Under the pieces are notes generated by a model. That model made no database searches and was not told the DNA's origin. It saw only the letters and a list, made by a program, of their open reading frames with translations. A stretch of 64,000 bases of DNA from Paenibacillus massiliensis 2301065 = DSM 16942 (lineage in GTDB: Bacteria > Bacillota > Bacilli > Paenibacillales > Paenibacillaceae): positions 1-64,000 of the forward strand of contig NZ_KB898204.1 of NCBI RefSeq assembly GCF_000377505.1, in the 5' to 3' direction. Of the stretch, positions 27,063 through 35,991 are shown piece by piece (the stretch's first letter is position 1; the number at the start of each line of letters is the position of its first letter). The position numbers and the translations under genes were made by a program.

Positions 27063-28301
27063 TTAGAACGTTTCTTTGCCGGGTATCTTAGTGGCAGACT
27101 CCGCTGAATGGCTCTCTCTTGCTGATCTGGAATGATACAACAAGATAAATACCGGTACAATCGCTATTAAGCCACAGATTATCCATGACAAACGAATAGG
27201 TGCTTGATCTGATGACAGGTCTGAGAAATTACGGCTGATGATTCCTGTGACAATAAGTCCAATACACATTCCCAACTGTGAAATGGCCGAATCCAGAGAT
27301 AGCAGAGTAGAGCGGTACTCATTACTGATTCTTTTATTCAAGAAGATTTGCTTAGCTGCCGGGTACATTCCCCGCCCTACTTCGTAAATCAGGAAGGTCA
27401 CTAATACCGGGTAAAATGTATTAAACACTCCCGCTGCAAATAACCATATGCCCAACATCAGGCACGAAAAAATAAGAATGGTAACATCCTGATACTTCCG
27501 ATACAAACGCTGGACCAAAAGACTGCCTAACGTCATACACAATGAATAGCCTGCTTTAATCATCCCCATAATCCAGACCCCTTCTCCAGACAGAGCAACC
27601 AATCGTGGTTGTTGAAAGGTATTCCCTGCTGAATTAGAGAAGCTGATGAACAGACCAATGAGGAAGACGATCCAAATAGCCTTATTGCTCATCCCTATGT
27701 GGATGCTTTCTTTAACGATATCTGTAAGCTTAAGGCTGCTTTGCCGACGTTTCTCCACATGATGCTCTATCATAAAACCCACAACCAGAATAAAAGCTAC
27801 TACAATTGAAATCATGCTGATAAACCACGGAAGTGCATAACTGTAACTGGCTAATGCAGCACCGAGTAATCCACAAAGGATACCCGAGATATATCGTATG
27901 CTATTAGCATTCGTGAATAGTGTTTCTATCGGACGATCACTGTGCTCAACCACCCAGGATTCCAGCGAGCCTGACTGTAAGCAAATAGCCAATCCTCCAA
28001 AAACCTGCGCGATCATCAGCAGCCACATATCCTCGGACATTACGAACAATACACTGTAGATCATAAAACACACTAGCCCTAACAGCATAGATACCTTACG
28101 GCCGTACTTATCCGCTATCGCACCTGTAGGTACTTCTAACAAGAACACGCTTAGAAATAAAATCACAAGTAAGTAATTAGCCATCTCTAAAGACAAACCC
28201 TTGAAAAGAAGAAATAGAATTAATGTCGTCCCTGTAATTTCACTCATAAAAAATTGCAAAAAGCTGATGGAATAGAACAATTTGTGAGCTTGGATTTTCA
28301 T
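27063..28301 (-). CDS. MFS transporter
   Basis: The 412-residue protein has twelve predicted helices and the MFS loop-2/3 motif GAIADKYGRKVSMLLG near residue 65. The closest general type is drug or small-molecule efflux (YfkF/YcnB-like), but no substrate can be assigned. The start is the ATG after AGAGGAAAG. It is monocistronic. Two tandem copies of a 20-bp sequence (28315-28354) lie directly upstream. It is AT-richer than the neighbouring sugar locus by eye. Confidence 0.85.
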   Translation of the reverse strand: MKIQAHKLFYSISFLQFFMSEITGTTLILFLLFKGLSLEMANYLLVILFLSVFLLEVPTGAIADKYGRKVSMLLGLVCFMIYSVLFVMSEDMWLLMIAQVFGGLAICLQSGSLESWVVEHSDRPIETLFTNANSIRYISGILCGLLGAALASYSYALPWFISMISIVVAFILVVGFMIEHHVEKRRQSSLKLTDIVKESIHIGMSNKAIWIVFLIGLFISFSNSAGNTFQQPRLVALSGEGVWIMGMIKAGYSLCMTLGSLLVQRLYRKYQDVTILIFSCLMLGIWLFAAGVFNTFYPVLVTFLIYEVGRGMYPAAKQIFLNKRISNEYRSTLLSLDSAISQLGMCIGLIVTGIISRNFSDLSSDQAPIRLSWIICGLIAIVPVFILLYHSRSARESHSAESATKIPGKETF

Positions 28302-28314
28302 AGCTTTCCTCTTT

Positions 28315-28354
28315 CAAACGATTTCAATATCAAACAAACGATTACAATATCAAA
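28315..28354 (-). repeat. Tandem 20-bp direct repeat ahead of the MFS gene
   Basis: The plus-strand unit CAAACGATTTCAATATCAAA is followed immediately by a second copy with one T-to-A change. It covers the -14 to -53 region relative to the start codon. Each copy contains a LacI/cre-like ATCGTTTG core on the minus strand, so it may be a double operator. Confidence 0.6.
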
Positions 28355-28503
28355 AAATATCGTAGTACAATCCATGGAATTATTATGTAATATATGTTAT
28401 ATGTTCTATCACTAATCATCCAAAAAATACATCCAATAAACACTTCCTAAAGCTCCATATAGCTAGGGCTCCTTGCACTCTCGATATCCTTTCACATGAA
28501 AAA

Positions 28504-28523
28504 GGAGCTGTCTGGACAGCCCC
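28504..28523 (-). terminator. Terminator of the stalk-domain protein gene
   Basis: Minus-strand GGGGCTGTC / GACAGCTCC with a two-base loop followed by TTTTTC, 43 bp after the stop codon. Confidence 0.75.
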
Positions 28524-28565
28524 CATTACATATCAAGCTTTTCTCGATTCAATTGTTGCTTCGTC

Positions 28566-29690
28566 TTATTTCAACTTGGCCACGCCTACGGCGATCTGCT
28601 CCAGCTGTGCCTGATTAAGCTTATGGTCCGGGGAGCTAAGCGTCACGTAACGATCATCCAACTCGAAGGTAAGCATGGCTGTATCGCTCGGCGTGTACCA
28701 TTTAGCTTTCACACCATTGGAAAGCGTCACATTCTTGCCATCATATTCGTAGGAGTAGTCTCGTGGTGAGATACTTACATTCATATGCTGAAAGAGGAAG
28801 GTCACGCCGTCTCCGCCGGCGGCTGCCTTTTGGAACGTGTCTCCTTTTGCCATCTGCATAGGTGCATACGCTGTTTTGAAGCCGTCAAATTTTGCAAACT
28901 CCGCCTTAATGGCCTTGCGCTGAGCCTCTGTATACTTTAGTTCACTCAACTGCACCGCACCTGCCTGAGAGCTATTCACCTTCATTACATTCGCAGCTAC
29001 CTTCTCCAGCTCTGCTTTACTCAGCTTACCATCCGGGGAGCTAAGCGTTACATAACGGTCATCCTGCTTCACGGTCAGCATAGCTGTATCGCTTGGGGTA
29101 TACCATTTCCCTGTATGTCCGTTCGACAATGTCACTTCAGTACCTGTGTAGCCAGCGGAGTAATCCCGTGGAGATACGTTAACCGTCATTTGTGCGAAGA
29201 TGAAGTTCACTCCATCATCCGTGGCGACTATTTTTTGCAGCACATCACCTTTCTTGATCAACTGTGGTGCATAGGCCGTCTCGAATCCGTCAAAGCCTGC
29301 GAAAGCCTTTTGAATGGCTTCCAGTTGGGCGGCTGTATAGCTCGGCTTCACCCATATGTCTGTCTGACCATTTCCAGGTACACCGCTCGTTGGTGCGCCA
29401 ATCGTAATGACCCCTGTCTTGCTGTCGTAGGATACTGGCGCTTGCAATGCCTCCGATAGTGCACGAACAGGCAAATAGGTGGTGTCATTGTACATGATGG
29501 GTGCCAATGGTTTTCCGTTAGCGTCTTTTGGCTCGAATACAGAGCCCTTCACGTTGAAGCTGATCTTGTTATTCACGTACGCTTGAATCGTCTGGAGGTT
29601 GGTTCCAGCGTATACACCCGCTGCCCCTGTTAAGGTCATACCTACTACCATCATCGCTGTAATGGATTTCTTTACGTTGTTCTTCTTCAT
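28566..29690 (-). CDS. Secreted copper-amine-oxidase-like stalk protein with two repeats
   Basis: The 374-residue protein has a signal peptide (MVVGMTLTGAAGVYA) and an N-terminal stalk domain with YLPVRALSEAL near residue 75. Two copies of a domain of about 115 residues follow, at residues ~120-240 and ~255-374. Each copy has F(A/D)GFxTAYAP, VSPRDYS, KWYTPSDTAMLT and DRYVTLSSPD. Such stalk domains are common wall-exposed modules in Paenibacillus. The repeat domain is not recognised. AAAGGAG precedes the ATG. The promoter carries the 29-bp box shared with the lipoprotein gene at 31090, so it probably belongs to the regulon of the 33.0-33.7 kb response regulator. Confidence 0.8.
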   Translation of the reverse strand: MKKNNVKKSITAMMVVGMTLTGAAGVYAGTNLQTIQAYVNNKISFNVKGSVFEPKDANGKPLAPIMYNDTTYLPVRALSEALQAPVSYDSKTGVITIGAPTSGVPGNGQTDIWVKPSYTAAQLEAIQKAFAGFDGFETAYAPQLIKKGDVLQKIVATDDGVNFIFAQMTVNVSPRDYSAGYTGTEVTLSNGHTGKWYTPSDTAMLTVKQDDRYVTLSSPDGKLSKAELEKVAANVMKVNSSQAGAVQLSELKYTEAQRKAIKAEFAKFDGFKTAYAPMQMAKGDTFQKAAAGGDGVTFLFQHMNVSISPRDYSYEYDGKNVTLSNGVKAKWYTPSDTAMLTFELDDRYVTLSSPDHKLNQAQLEQIAVGVAKLK

Positions 29691-29775
29691 TTAATTAGCT
29701 CCTTTGTCTATGCCGCCAATGGCGGAAACCATGTGATTGTCATGCTGTAGCTTGTTATTCCTTCCTGATGAACTC

Positions 29776-29830
29776 AGTATAGAACCCCCATATCTCGAAA
29801 GCATATCCAGCTTGTATCGAACTTGTAACA
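29776..29830 (-). promoter_or_regulatory. Promoter with 29-bp response-regulator box (stalk protein gene)
   Basis: The box at 29802-29830 contains, on the minus strand, TTACAAGTTCG-ATACAAG, a direct repeat with 11-bp period as bound by OmpR-type regulators. Exactly 20 nt downstream is a TATACT -10 element (29776-29781). The same 29 bp with the same spacing recurs at 31390-31444. Confidence 0.75.
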
Positions 29831-29959
29831 CTTATGCTGATGTATGAGCTTGTTTTTTGTATCTATTATTTACAAAAAAAAGAAGCCGCGCGGCGTAAAG
29901 GAATGCACCTGCACCCCAGCTCAGCCACAACAGCTTCAACTGCTCACTCGACCACTTAC

Positions 29960-31090
29960 TCATTTAAAATCAATAATCTGCGTCATTGGCAGCCCATCCT
30001 GACCATCAATGGTCACACCAAGACGCGTACCAGACGGGTTCCAGCTCAATGGGAACTGTGGAAAATAATTCAGCCCGATCGGCGAGACCTTGCCAGAGTC
30101 CGAATCCAGAATATACACCCCGTTCATCCCCCTTGAATCCTCGGTATACAGAGCTGCCGCCAGCTTGGTGGAGTCTGGAGACCACGCGATGTAAGGAATC
30201 AGATCTCCCTTGGCAATCAATATACTCTCTGCACTACCATTGCCGTCGAACATGCGCAGCTCACTGCCCGCTTGCCCCGGTACAGGAGTCGTCTCTACAG
30301 CAAGATGCTTGCCATCCGGGGACAATTCAAAATTCACTACATTCTTCAACAGCTCGGTCGGTTGTGCAGTACCGGGTTGTATCCGCTTCAAGACTCTCTT
30401 GTTATCGGTATAATAAATCCGGTCCTGTCCTGCCCCAAAGGTCGTAAAGTTATCCAGCTCCGGGTCCTGAAGTGGCAATGGCGTAATCGTACCATCTACA
30501 TGAATGGTGAGAATCGGGCCGGGCCCCTGCATCGAGCCTGCAGCAAGTACATAAGTGTCGTTGTTCAACCAACTCCCCTGCTCCAAATAGTTCTCTTCAT
30601 GGAGTTCCGTAACTTGGCCTGTACTTCGGTTCTCGATAAAATTACGTGCAGTATATTTATCTTGCCATTGCTGGATGAAGCTATACTGACCATCTGGAGA
30701 AGCCTGCTCCTTGCGAACTATATTTGAATCTGCCTGGTCTGTAATCGCAGTCTGTTCATTGCTGTCCAGATTGACCTTCTGGGAGCTATATTCATATTTC
30801 GGCTCTTCTGTCGCTGTACCTGGCTTAAGCAGCTTGGTCAGGCTAATCTGCAGCTCATCATCGGATAACCACTGCTCAATATTGGCCCCCTCCAGCCGAT
30901 GAATGGCTTTTACCACAATCCCCTGCTCTGGCTTCGGACCAGAGCCCTCCACAACCGTCAATTGCCCTTGTCCCTTGGGGGCATCCTGATCCGCTTGTCC
31001 CCATGGAGACTGAGCAGCTGCACATCCCATTAGCCCTGTCGTTAATGTTAGGGCCGCCCCCAGCTTGAGCAAGACAACTATGGATTTCAT
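29960..31090 (-). CDS. TolB-like beta-propeller lipoprotein
   Basis: The 376-residue protein has a signal peptide with lipobox GLMGC at residues 19-23. A propeller-like domain follows, built of repeats such as ASPDGQYSFIQQW, LSPDGKHLAVE, AWSPDSTKLAAAL and WNPSGTRLGVT, each with the S-P-D/S-G blade signature of TolB/WD40-like proteins. It probably sits on the outer face of the membrane as a binding or sensing module. GGGGGA lies eight bases before the ATG. It lies downstream of the two-component genes but has its own promoter with the 29-bp box at 31416-31444. This suggests it is an output, or an accessory sensor, of that system. Confidence 0.8.
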   Translation of the reverse strand: MKSIVVLLKLGAALTLTTGLMGCAAAQSPWGQADQDAPKGQGQLTVVEGSGPKPEQGIVVKAIHRLEGANIEQWLSDDELQISLTKLLKPGTATEEPKYEYSSQKVNLDSNEQTAITDQADSNIVRKEQASPDGQYSFIQQWQDKYTARNFIENRSTGQVTELHEENYLEQGSWLNNDTYVLAAGSMQGPGPILTIHVDGTITPLPLQDPELDNFTTFGAGQDRIYYTDNKRVLKRIQPGTAQPTELLKNVVNFELSPDGKHLAVETTPVPGQAGSELRMFDGNGSAESILIAKGDLIPYIAWSPDSTKLAAALYTEDSRGMNGVYILDSDSGKVSPIGLNYFPQFPLSWNPSGTRLGVTIDGQDGLPMTQIIDFK

Positions 31091-31498
31091 ATGGATTTCC
31101 CCCTTTCTCCATCTCCAGGTTTCCTATTTCATGCTTCCTTAGTTCGTAGTCTTCATCACTTCACTTGCATCCTTCATCATGTCCAAAGGTACTCCTGCCC
31201 TAATATGCTTATTGTATCCAATACAATGCATTCTTCTGGCATGAAGCTACCTTCAATGCTGCCTTCTCATAGGCTGGCACTATCCTCAGTAAGTTGATAC
31301 TTCCCTTAATAGATAAATATAAGTATAGAGCCGCTGCAAGCGGGGAGCCCTAGCCCTGTCGACCTCTGTTAAGCTTGCTGCTTCCTTCGATAATAATGGA
31401 GCGATGTCTCCAAACCATATCCAGCTTGTATCGAACTTGTAACAAGAAGCGTGCGCACAGCAACAGAACGCATCGACAAGGCGCAGCAAAGGGATACA
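31091..31498 (-). promoter_or_regulatory. Leader/promoter region with second 29-bp box (lipoprotein gene)
   Basis: This 408-bp gap holds the box at 31416-31444, identical over 29 bp to 29802-29830. A TATTAT -10 element (31390-31395) lies exactly 20 nt downstream. The predicted leader of about 290 nt is long; a small CCGC/GCGG hairpin near 31332-31345 is its only visible structure. Confidence 0.7.
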
Positions 31499-33049
31499 TT
31501 AATGGGCCTCTGGATCAAACGGAGGATCACCGGGTAAAGTAACCATGAAATGTGAGCCGTCAGGCCCGGAGGCAACCAGCCTCACTGATCCGTGCTGCTT
31601 CGCTGCCAGACTTCGCACCAAAGGAAGACCTAGTCCTGTCCCCCCGGTATCGCGGGAACGATCATCGCTCACGGTGTAAAATGGCTCGAAAATCCGCTCC
31701 TGTAGCTCCTGTGGTATCCCGATTCCTGTATCCTCGACCTCGATGATCACGCTTCGCTCGCCGGAGTCAGAGATCACTGAACGGTTGGACAGCTTGACCG
31801 TCCCGCCAGGCCGATTATATTTGATTCCGTTATCCAGCAAATTGACTACCATATGCATGACATTATCACGATCCACCCAGGCCGTATCCTCATTTAATGC
31901 CGAAGTCAGCAAGATTTCACGCTGCTCTGCCTTCATATGCAACCGATTCAACGCCTCCTCCAGCAAAGGCCGAATCTCCACTCGGGAAGCATTCGTCTCG
32001 AATTCGTAGACATCCATTGCAGATAGCTGCAATGCCTTCTCGACTAGCGCATAAAGCCGTTCTGCCTCCTTGCCAATCTGTGTACGTGCATGCTCCAGCA
32101 GAGCCGGATCATCGCTATACATGTCTAGCAGATCCGAATAAGCAACAATCGACGTCAACGGCGTCTTCAGTTCATGGCTGATATTCCCTATAAATTGCTT
32201 CTGCTGCTGCTCCAGCTCCTGTAGGCGGATAATGGCAGCAAGCAGCTTCTGCTTCTCCTCATTCAGTTCGCTGACATAGGAGGAGATCCGGCTGCTCATA
32301 TCATAGATGCCTTGCGCCAGCTCACCTAGCTCGTCATTCCGCTGAGTTGGAGGCTCGCTCAAGTAACGACCCTGCCCAATATCTCGCGCAGCCTGATTCA
32401 GCCTGCCCAGTACATGCACCTGTCGCCAGACATACCCGTACCCGATCAGAAAGCCTGCCACCAGAACAGCCGCCCCGATCCCCATGAAGAGTTGCTTAAT
32501 CTGGCTGTAAAAATCATTCTGCTCCTTGAGCGAATAATGAAACTGCACCGTGCCGAGCAGCTCATCCACATTGTATAACGGTGCCAGATACAGCAGCTGC
32601 TCACCCTGAGTTATATACGCTGACTGTCCTTGAGCTGTATGCCTGAGTGCGGCCTTCACATCCGTTAGCGGCTGAATCGGCAAGGATGTGCCTGCAAAGC
32701 TACCGTCCGGATCGTATAACGTCACCGCCATACCACTTTGCCCACCCAGATCCACAGCCAAACGCTGACCACTTTGCTCCATGAAAGCCTTCGGTGTTAC
32801 GCGCTTGCCAGTCAGATAGGCCTCACGCACACGCAGATTTGCCGCATCCGCTTGGTGGGCCAGACTTTGCTCCATGCGGGTCCGTTGATCATCACGGATG
32901 CCCGCTAGCACCAGGATGCTGAGCAATAGAATGACGAAGGCTAGCAGCAGGGCCAGCAGCAGAGCAATCTTGCCTTTCAGGCCAATATGAAGCCATCTCC
33001 TACGCTGCAAACGTGATGAGGATGCTGAAGGATGGCCGGAGCCGCTCAT
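31499..33049 (-). CDS. Sensor histidine kinase (HAMP, OmpR-pair type)
   Basis: The 516-residue protein has a first membrane helix at about residues 28-50 and an extracellular domain of about 130 residues. A second helix lies near 185-205, then HAMP and a HisKA domain with phospho-acceptor His near 291 in FIGNISHELKTPLTS. The ATPase domain shows NLLDNGIKYN, DTGIGIP and GGTGLGLP. The ATG overlaps the stop of the response-regulator gene (ATGA). The stimulus is unknown; by the nature of the probable targets (wall-exposed lipoprotein and stalk protein), cell-envelope stress is a reasonable guess. Confidence 0.93.
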   Translation of the reverse strand: MSGSGHPSASSSRLQRRRWLHIGLKGKIALLLALLLAFVILLLSILVLAGIRDDQRTRMEQSLAHQADAANLRVREAYLTGKRVTPKAFMEQSGQRLAVDLGGQSGMAVTLYDPDGSFAGTSLPIQPLTDVKAALRHTAQGQSAYITQGEQLLYLAPLYNVDELLGTVQFHYSLKEQNDFYSQIKQLFMGIGAAVLVAGFLIGYGYVWRQVHVLGRLNQAARDIGQGRYLSEPPTQRNDELGELAQGIYDMSSRISSYVSELNEEKQKLLAAIIRLQELEQQQKQFIGNISHELKTPLTSIVAYSDLLDMYSDDPALLEHARTQIGKEAERLYALVEKALQLSAMDVYEFETNASRVEIRPLLEEALNRLHMKAEQREILLTSALNEDTAWVDRDNVMHMVVNLLDNGIKYNRPGGTVKLSNRSVISDSGERSVIIEVEDTGIGIPQELQERIFEPFYTVSDDRSRDTGGTGLGLPLVRSLAAKQHGSVRLVASGPDGSHFMVTLPGDPPFDPEAH

Positions 33050-33741
33050 GTAGGCAGCCTCTTGCTTTTATAGCCGATGCCGTATACGGTCTGAATGAGC
33101 TCCTGCTGCTCCCCAAGCTTTTTACGCAGACGCTGCACATGGATGTCTACGGTACGTGTGCCTCCAGCAAAGTCCATCTCCCATACTTGCTCCAGTAATG
33201 CCTCCCGTGTATACACCCGCTCGGGGTGCCCCGCGAGCAGAGTCAGCAGGTCGAACTCCTTCGGCGTCAGCTCCAGCTCCTGTCCAGCTACCTTTGCTGT
33301 ACGACTCGGTACATCAATCCACAGCGTACCAAGCTCAATACGTCCCTCAACAGTCGCCTCTGATGCAAGAGGCTCTTGGCGGTGGCAACGTCTGGCCAAG
33401 GCTTTGACTCTGGCTATTAGCTCACGAATATCGAACGGCTTGGTCATATAATCATCCGCCCCCAGCTCAAGTCCCAGCACCTTATCAACAATGTCATTCT
33501 TGACCGTCAGCAGCATGACGGCTGGTCTATTGCTGTCATCCAGCCTTTTGCATACCTCATATCCGTTCAGCTTCGGCATCATCACATCCAGTACCATGAC
33601 CTCCGGGTGGAAGGCGGCAACCTTTCTTAGTGCCTCCTCCCCGTCTGCAGCCGTCTCGACCGTGAAGCCTTCCCGACCTAGCGCGTAAGCAATGGCACTG
33701 GAGATACTAGCTTCATCATCTACGACAAGCACCTTGATCAT
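33046..33741 (-). CDS. OmpR-family response regulator
   Basis: The 231-residue protein has a receiver domain with acidic pair VDDE, phospho-acceptor Asp52 in VLDVMMP and lysine in YMTKPFD. The C-terminal winged helix has LTPKEFDLLTLLAGHP and GTRTVDIHVQRLRKKL. The ATG at 33741 with GGGGGAG upstream is chosen over a GTG at 33747. It is co-translated with the kinase. It is the obvious candidate to bind the two 29-bp boxes downstream, which have the 11-bp-period direct repeats used by this family. Confidence 0.93.
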   Translation of the reverse strand: MIKVLVVDDEASISSAIAYALGREGFTVETAADGEEALRKVAAFHPEVMVLDVMMPKLNGYEVCKRLDDSNRPAVMLLTVKNDIVDKVLGLELGADDYMTKPFDIRELIARVKALARRCHRQEPLASEATVEGRIELGTLWIDVPSRTAKVAGQELELTPKEFDLLTLLAGHPERVYTREALLEQVWEMDFAGGTRTVDIHVQRLRKKLGEQQELIQTVYGIGYKSKRLPT

Positions 33742-34100
33742 GCACACTCCCCCTTTTGCTGGAATTTCGTTGAATGTATTTTTGAATACAAATATGCTGG
33801 ATTAGTTACTGCTCCGTGTCCTTGCAACTCTGAATTTTTGAATCCTGCTTATAGTAGTGTCACTAACAGTACTATAATAATTCCCATAGAACAACGGAGC
33901 AAATCCGATGCACTCATGAATGAACAGCAAAAGACAGATGAACTGTCATCTGTCTTTTAGCTGTGTACCTTCAATTAAACGCCTTAATAACTTGGGAGCT
34001 TAATCATTAACGTCGTTCAATTTTCATGACAGTAGGGATTACTTCAGAAATGTTAACGGTGTATTTAATAGTGCATGCGATGTTAAGCTACCCCTTCTCT
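33742..34100. other. Intergenic region
   Basis: This region holds the upstream sequence of the two-component operon and the terminator at 33929-33958. The 29-bp box is not present here, so autoregulation through it is not evident. No gene was seen. Confidence 0.55.
33929..33958. terminator. Bidirectional terminator
   Basis: A perfect 12-bp stem AAAAGACAGATG / CATCTGTCTTTT with a six-base loop. It ends the NAD-epimerase transcript on the minus strand. Confidence 0.75.
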
Positions 34101-35060
34101 TCACGACAGCTTCTTCATCGCCTTAATGGTCGTCTCAATCCCGTGCTTGAACGAAGTCGCTGTAATCGGTCCAATGAGTCGCTCATATTTGCTGCCATCC
34201 AATACTACAGGCTCTTCAGTCAAATATAGCATTTCCACAATCTCACGGATGACCGGATTGAACATACCGATGAGACGCAGCGAAGCTCTCCGCAACGGAA
34301 GAACCAGCTTAGCTGCACCACTCGCCGCTTGAGCAATCCGCACCAGCTCCTGCCCCGAAATGACACCAGCCCCAGGTAGGTTCCAATCCTGACCGTAGGC
34401 TTCCTCTCTCCCAGCCAGTTCCACGATCATATGCGCAGCATCTGGCAAATAGATATACTCGCGTGCCACCTTCATATTGCCAATGAACATCGCAGGTCTG
34501 CCAGCAGCAATGCCCTCCATGGTCATCCCTAGATAGGAGGCCATGTTAGCTGATGGACCATAATAATCGGGCAGGCGGACGATGAGACGCTTCGTAGCGC
34601 CCCAACGGCTGTCGAAGATCAACCTTTCAAGTTGCAGCTTCACCTTCCCCTTCTTCGTATGCGGCTGCTTGGGATGATCCTCACGTACTCGAGGTGTGGT
34701 TGCTCTGCCATAAGGGTAAATGCCGTCTATGAATACGATACTTGTAGCCGCAATTCCAGCAGCCTCCATAACCGACTCGGCAAGTGGCAGCTGCCGTGTG
34801 TACATCTCATGATAGGGAACCGAAGCGCATTGGAACATGACATCCGCGCCCTGCGCCGCATTCACTACATCCTGTACCCGAAATACATCGCCCGTATAGC
34901 TCGTGAGATGGGCTGGACGCCCCAGTGATTCCAGCAGTCGATCCAATTTTTCAGCTGACCGCCCAAAAGCGACGGTAGGAATACCTTTGCGAATCAATTC
35001 TTGAACGATGGCCGTTCCTGTTCCTCCGGTAGCACCCAATACGACAGCTTTGTTCAACAT
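34101..35060 (-). CDS. NAD(P)-dependent epimerase/dehydratase-like protein
   Basis: The 319-residue extended-SDR protein has an N-terminal Rossmann glycine motif VVLGATGGTGTAIV. A substrate domain follows with VFIDGIYPYGRATTPRVRE, and the usual YxxxK is not evident. Members act as nucleoside-diphosphate-sugar epimerases or as atypical NAD(P)-binding proteins. The ATG at 35060 lies ten bases after AAGGAG and is preferred to the GTG at 35069. Its promoter region shares TTTAGTGA..TCACTAAA palindromes with the divergent-site TetR gene upstream, so it is probably repressed by that TetR protein. Confidence 0.82.
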   Translation of the reverse strand: MLNKAVVLGATGGTGTAIVQELIRKGIPTVAFGRSAEKLDRLLESLGRPAHLTSYTGDVFRVQDVVNAAQGADVMFQCASVPYHEMYTRQLPLAESVMEAAGIAATSIVFIDGIYPYGRATTPRVREDHPKQPHTKKGKVKLQLERLIFDSRWGATKRLIVRLPDYYGPSANMASYLGMTMEGIAAGRPAMFIGNMKVAREYIYLPDAAHMIVELAGREEAYGQDWNLPGAGVISGQELVRIAQAASGAAKLVLPLRRASLRLIGMFNPVIREIVEMLYLTEEPVVLDGSKYERLIGPITATSFKHGIETTIKAMKKLS

Positions 35061-35097
35061 CAACTCCACGCTCCTTAAAATAGTGTAACGAGGTTTA

Positions 35098-35121
35098 TTT
35101 AGTGATTAATCACTCACTAAA
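35098..35121 (-). promoter_or_regulatory. TetR-type operator ahead of the epimerase gene
   Basis: TTTAGTGA-8 nt-TCACTAAA, a perfect 8-bp inverted repeat, 37 bp upstream of the start codon. The same arms occur at 35855-35884. Confidence 0.7.
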
Positions 35122-35286
35122 TGTGTAAAGAAAAACGTCACTATGACGTATTTCCCCAATAATAATATATGACACTCATAAGACCGTGATCAGTCATCAG
35201 CCCCTGAGCTTAATCTGTAATCCTTATTTCTTGTTTCTTAACGCTTAATGCTTATATCTTGATCTTTGATCCCTAATCTTCGATCC

Positions 35287-35814
35287 CTAATCTTCGATCT
35301 TCATCAGCTCCGGCATATCTAGAGACATGGAAATATTGCAAAGCATACCACGGGCCAGAAATAGCATCGTTCGTTCCGCAGGCTGAGCAATTCCGGCCTT
35401 CACGAATGCATCATAGACCATGCTCCTGACTTGATTGAATCCCTCTCGCATGACCTCTACAATCGGAGCATCTGTAATCGTCTGAGCCTGCATCTGCAAT
35501 AAAATTTCATTGCGATGCTCGTGCATAATCTGTGCATAGGCCGAAATCAGCTCCTGCTCCAGTCGTTCTGACGACACGGTCTCAATGACCTGACTGAACG
35601 ACTCTTCAACCCGTGCCCAAGATGCCTTCAGGGCTGCGAGCAGCAATAATTCCTTCGTGGCGAAAAATTTGAACACATATGGCTGGGATATCTGGGCCCG
35701 TTCCGCTACCTTGGCCGTAGTAGCACGATAATAGCCTAACTCTGCAAAGACTTCAATCGCAGCAGCTATGATTTCCGACTGTCGATTCACCGAGACCGTT
35801 GATCGCTTGGTCAT
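35287..35814 (-). CDS. TetR-family transcriptional regulator
   Basis: The 175-residue protein has an N-terminal helix-turn-helix (IIAAAIEVFAELGYYRATTAKVAERAQISQPYVFKFFATKE region, residues 15-55). A helical ligand domain follows. AGGAGGTG precedes the ATG by six bases. Palindromic sites with identical arms lie upstream of this gene and of the epimerase gene, indicating autorepression and control of that gene. The ligand is unknown. Confidence 0.9.
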   Translation of the reverse strand: MTKRSTVSVNRQSEIIAAAIEVFAELGYYRATTAKVAERAQISQPYVFKFFATKELLLLAALKASWARVEESFSQVIETVSSERLEQELISAYAQIMHEHRNEILLQMQAQTITDAPIVEVMREGFNQVRSMVYDAFVKAGIAQPAERTMLFLARGMLCNISMSLDMPELMKIED

Positions 35815-35854
35815 AGATACACCTCCTACTTAATATGTAATGTTGCGATAATGA

Positions 35855-35884
35855 TTTAGTGATAGTGATTGATCAATCACTAAA
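35855..35884 (-). promoter_or_regulatory. TetR-type operator ahead of the tetR-like gene
   Basis: Outer arms TTTAGTGA / TCACTAAA enclose the perfect 18-bp palindrome AGTGATTGATCAATCACT (35864-35881). It lies 41-70 bp before the start codon. Confidence 0.7.
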
Positions 35885-35991
35885 TCGAAGTATAAGCTAT
35901 CTCTACTCTGATTGCAATAGTCTAATGACAACGTCTATAAAATTCAGGTCCACTTGCGTACTACTCTTTGCAGTCCTGGCCCTCTGCCTCC

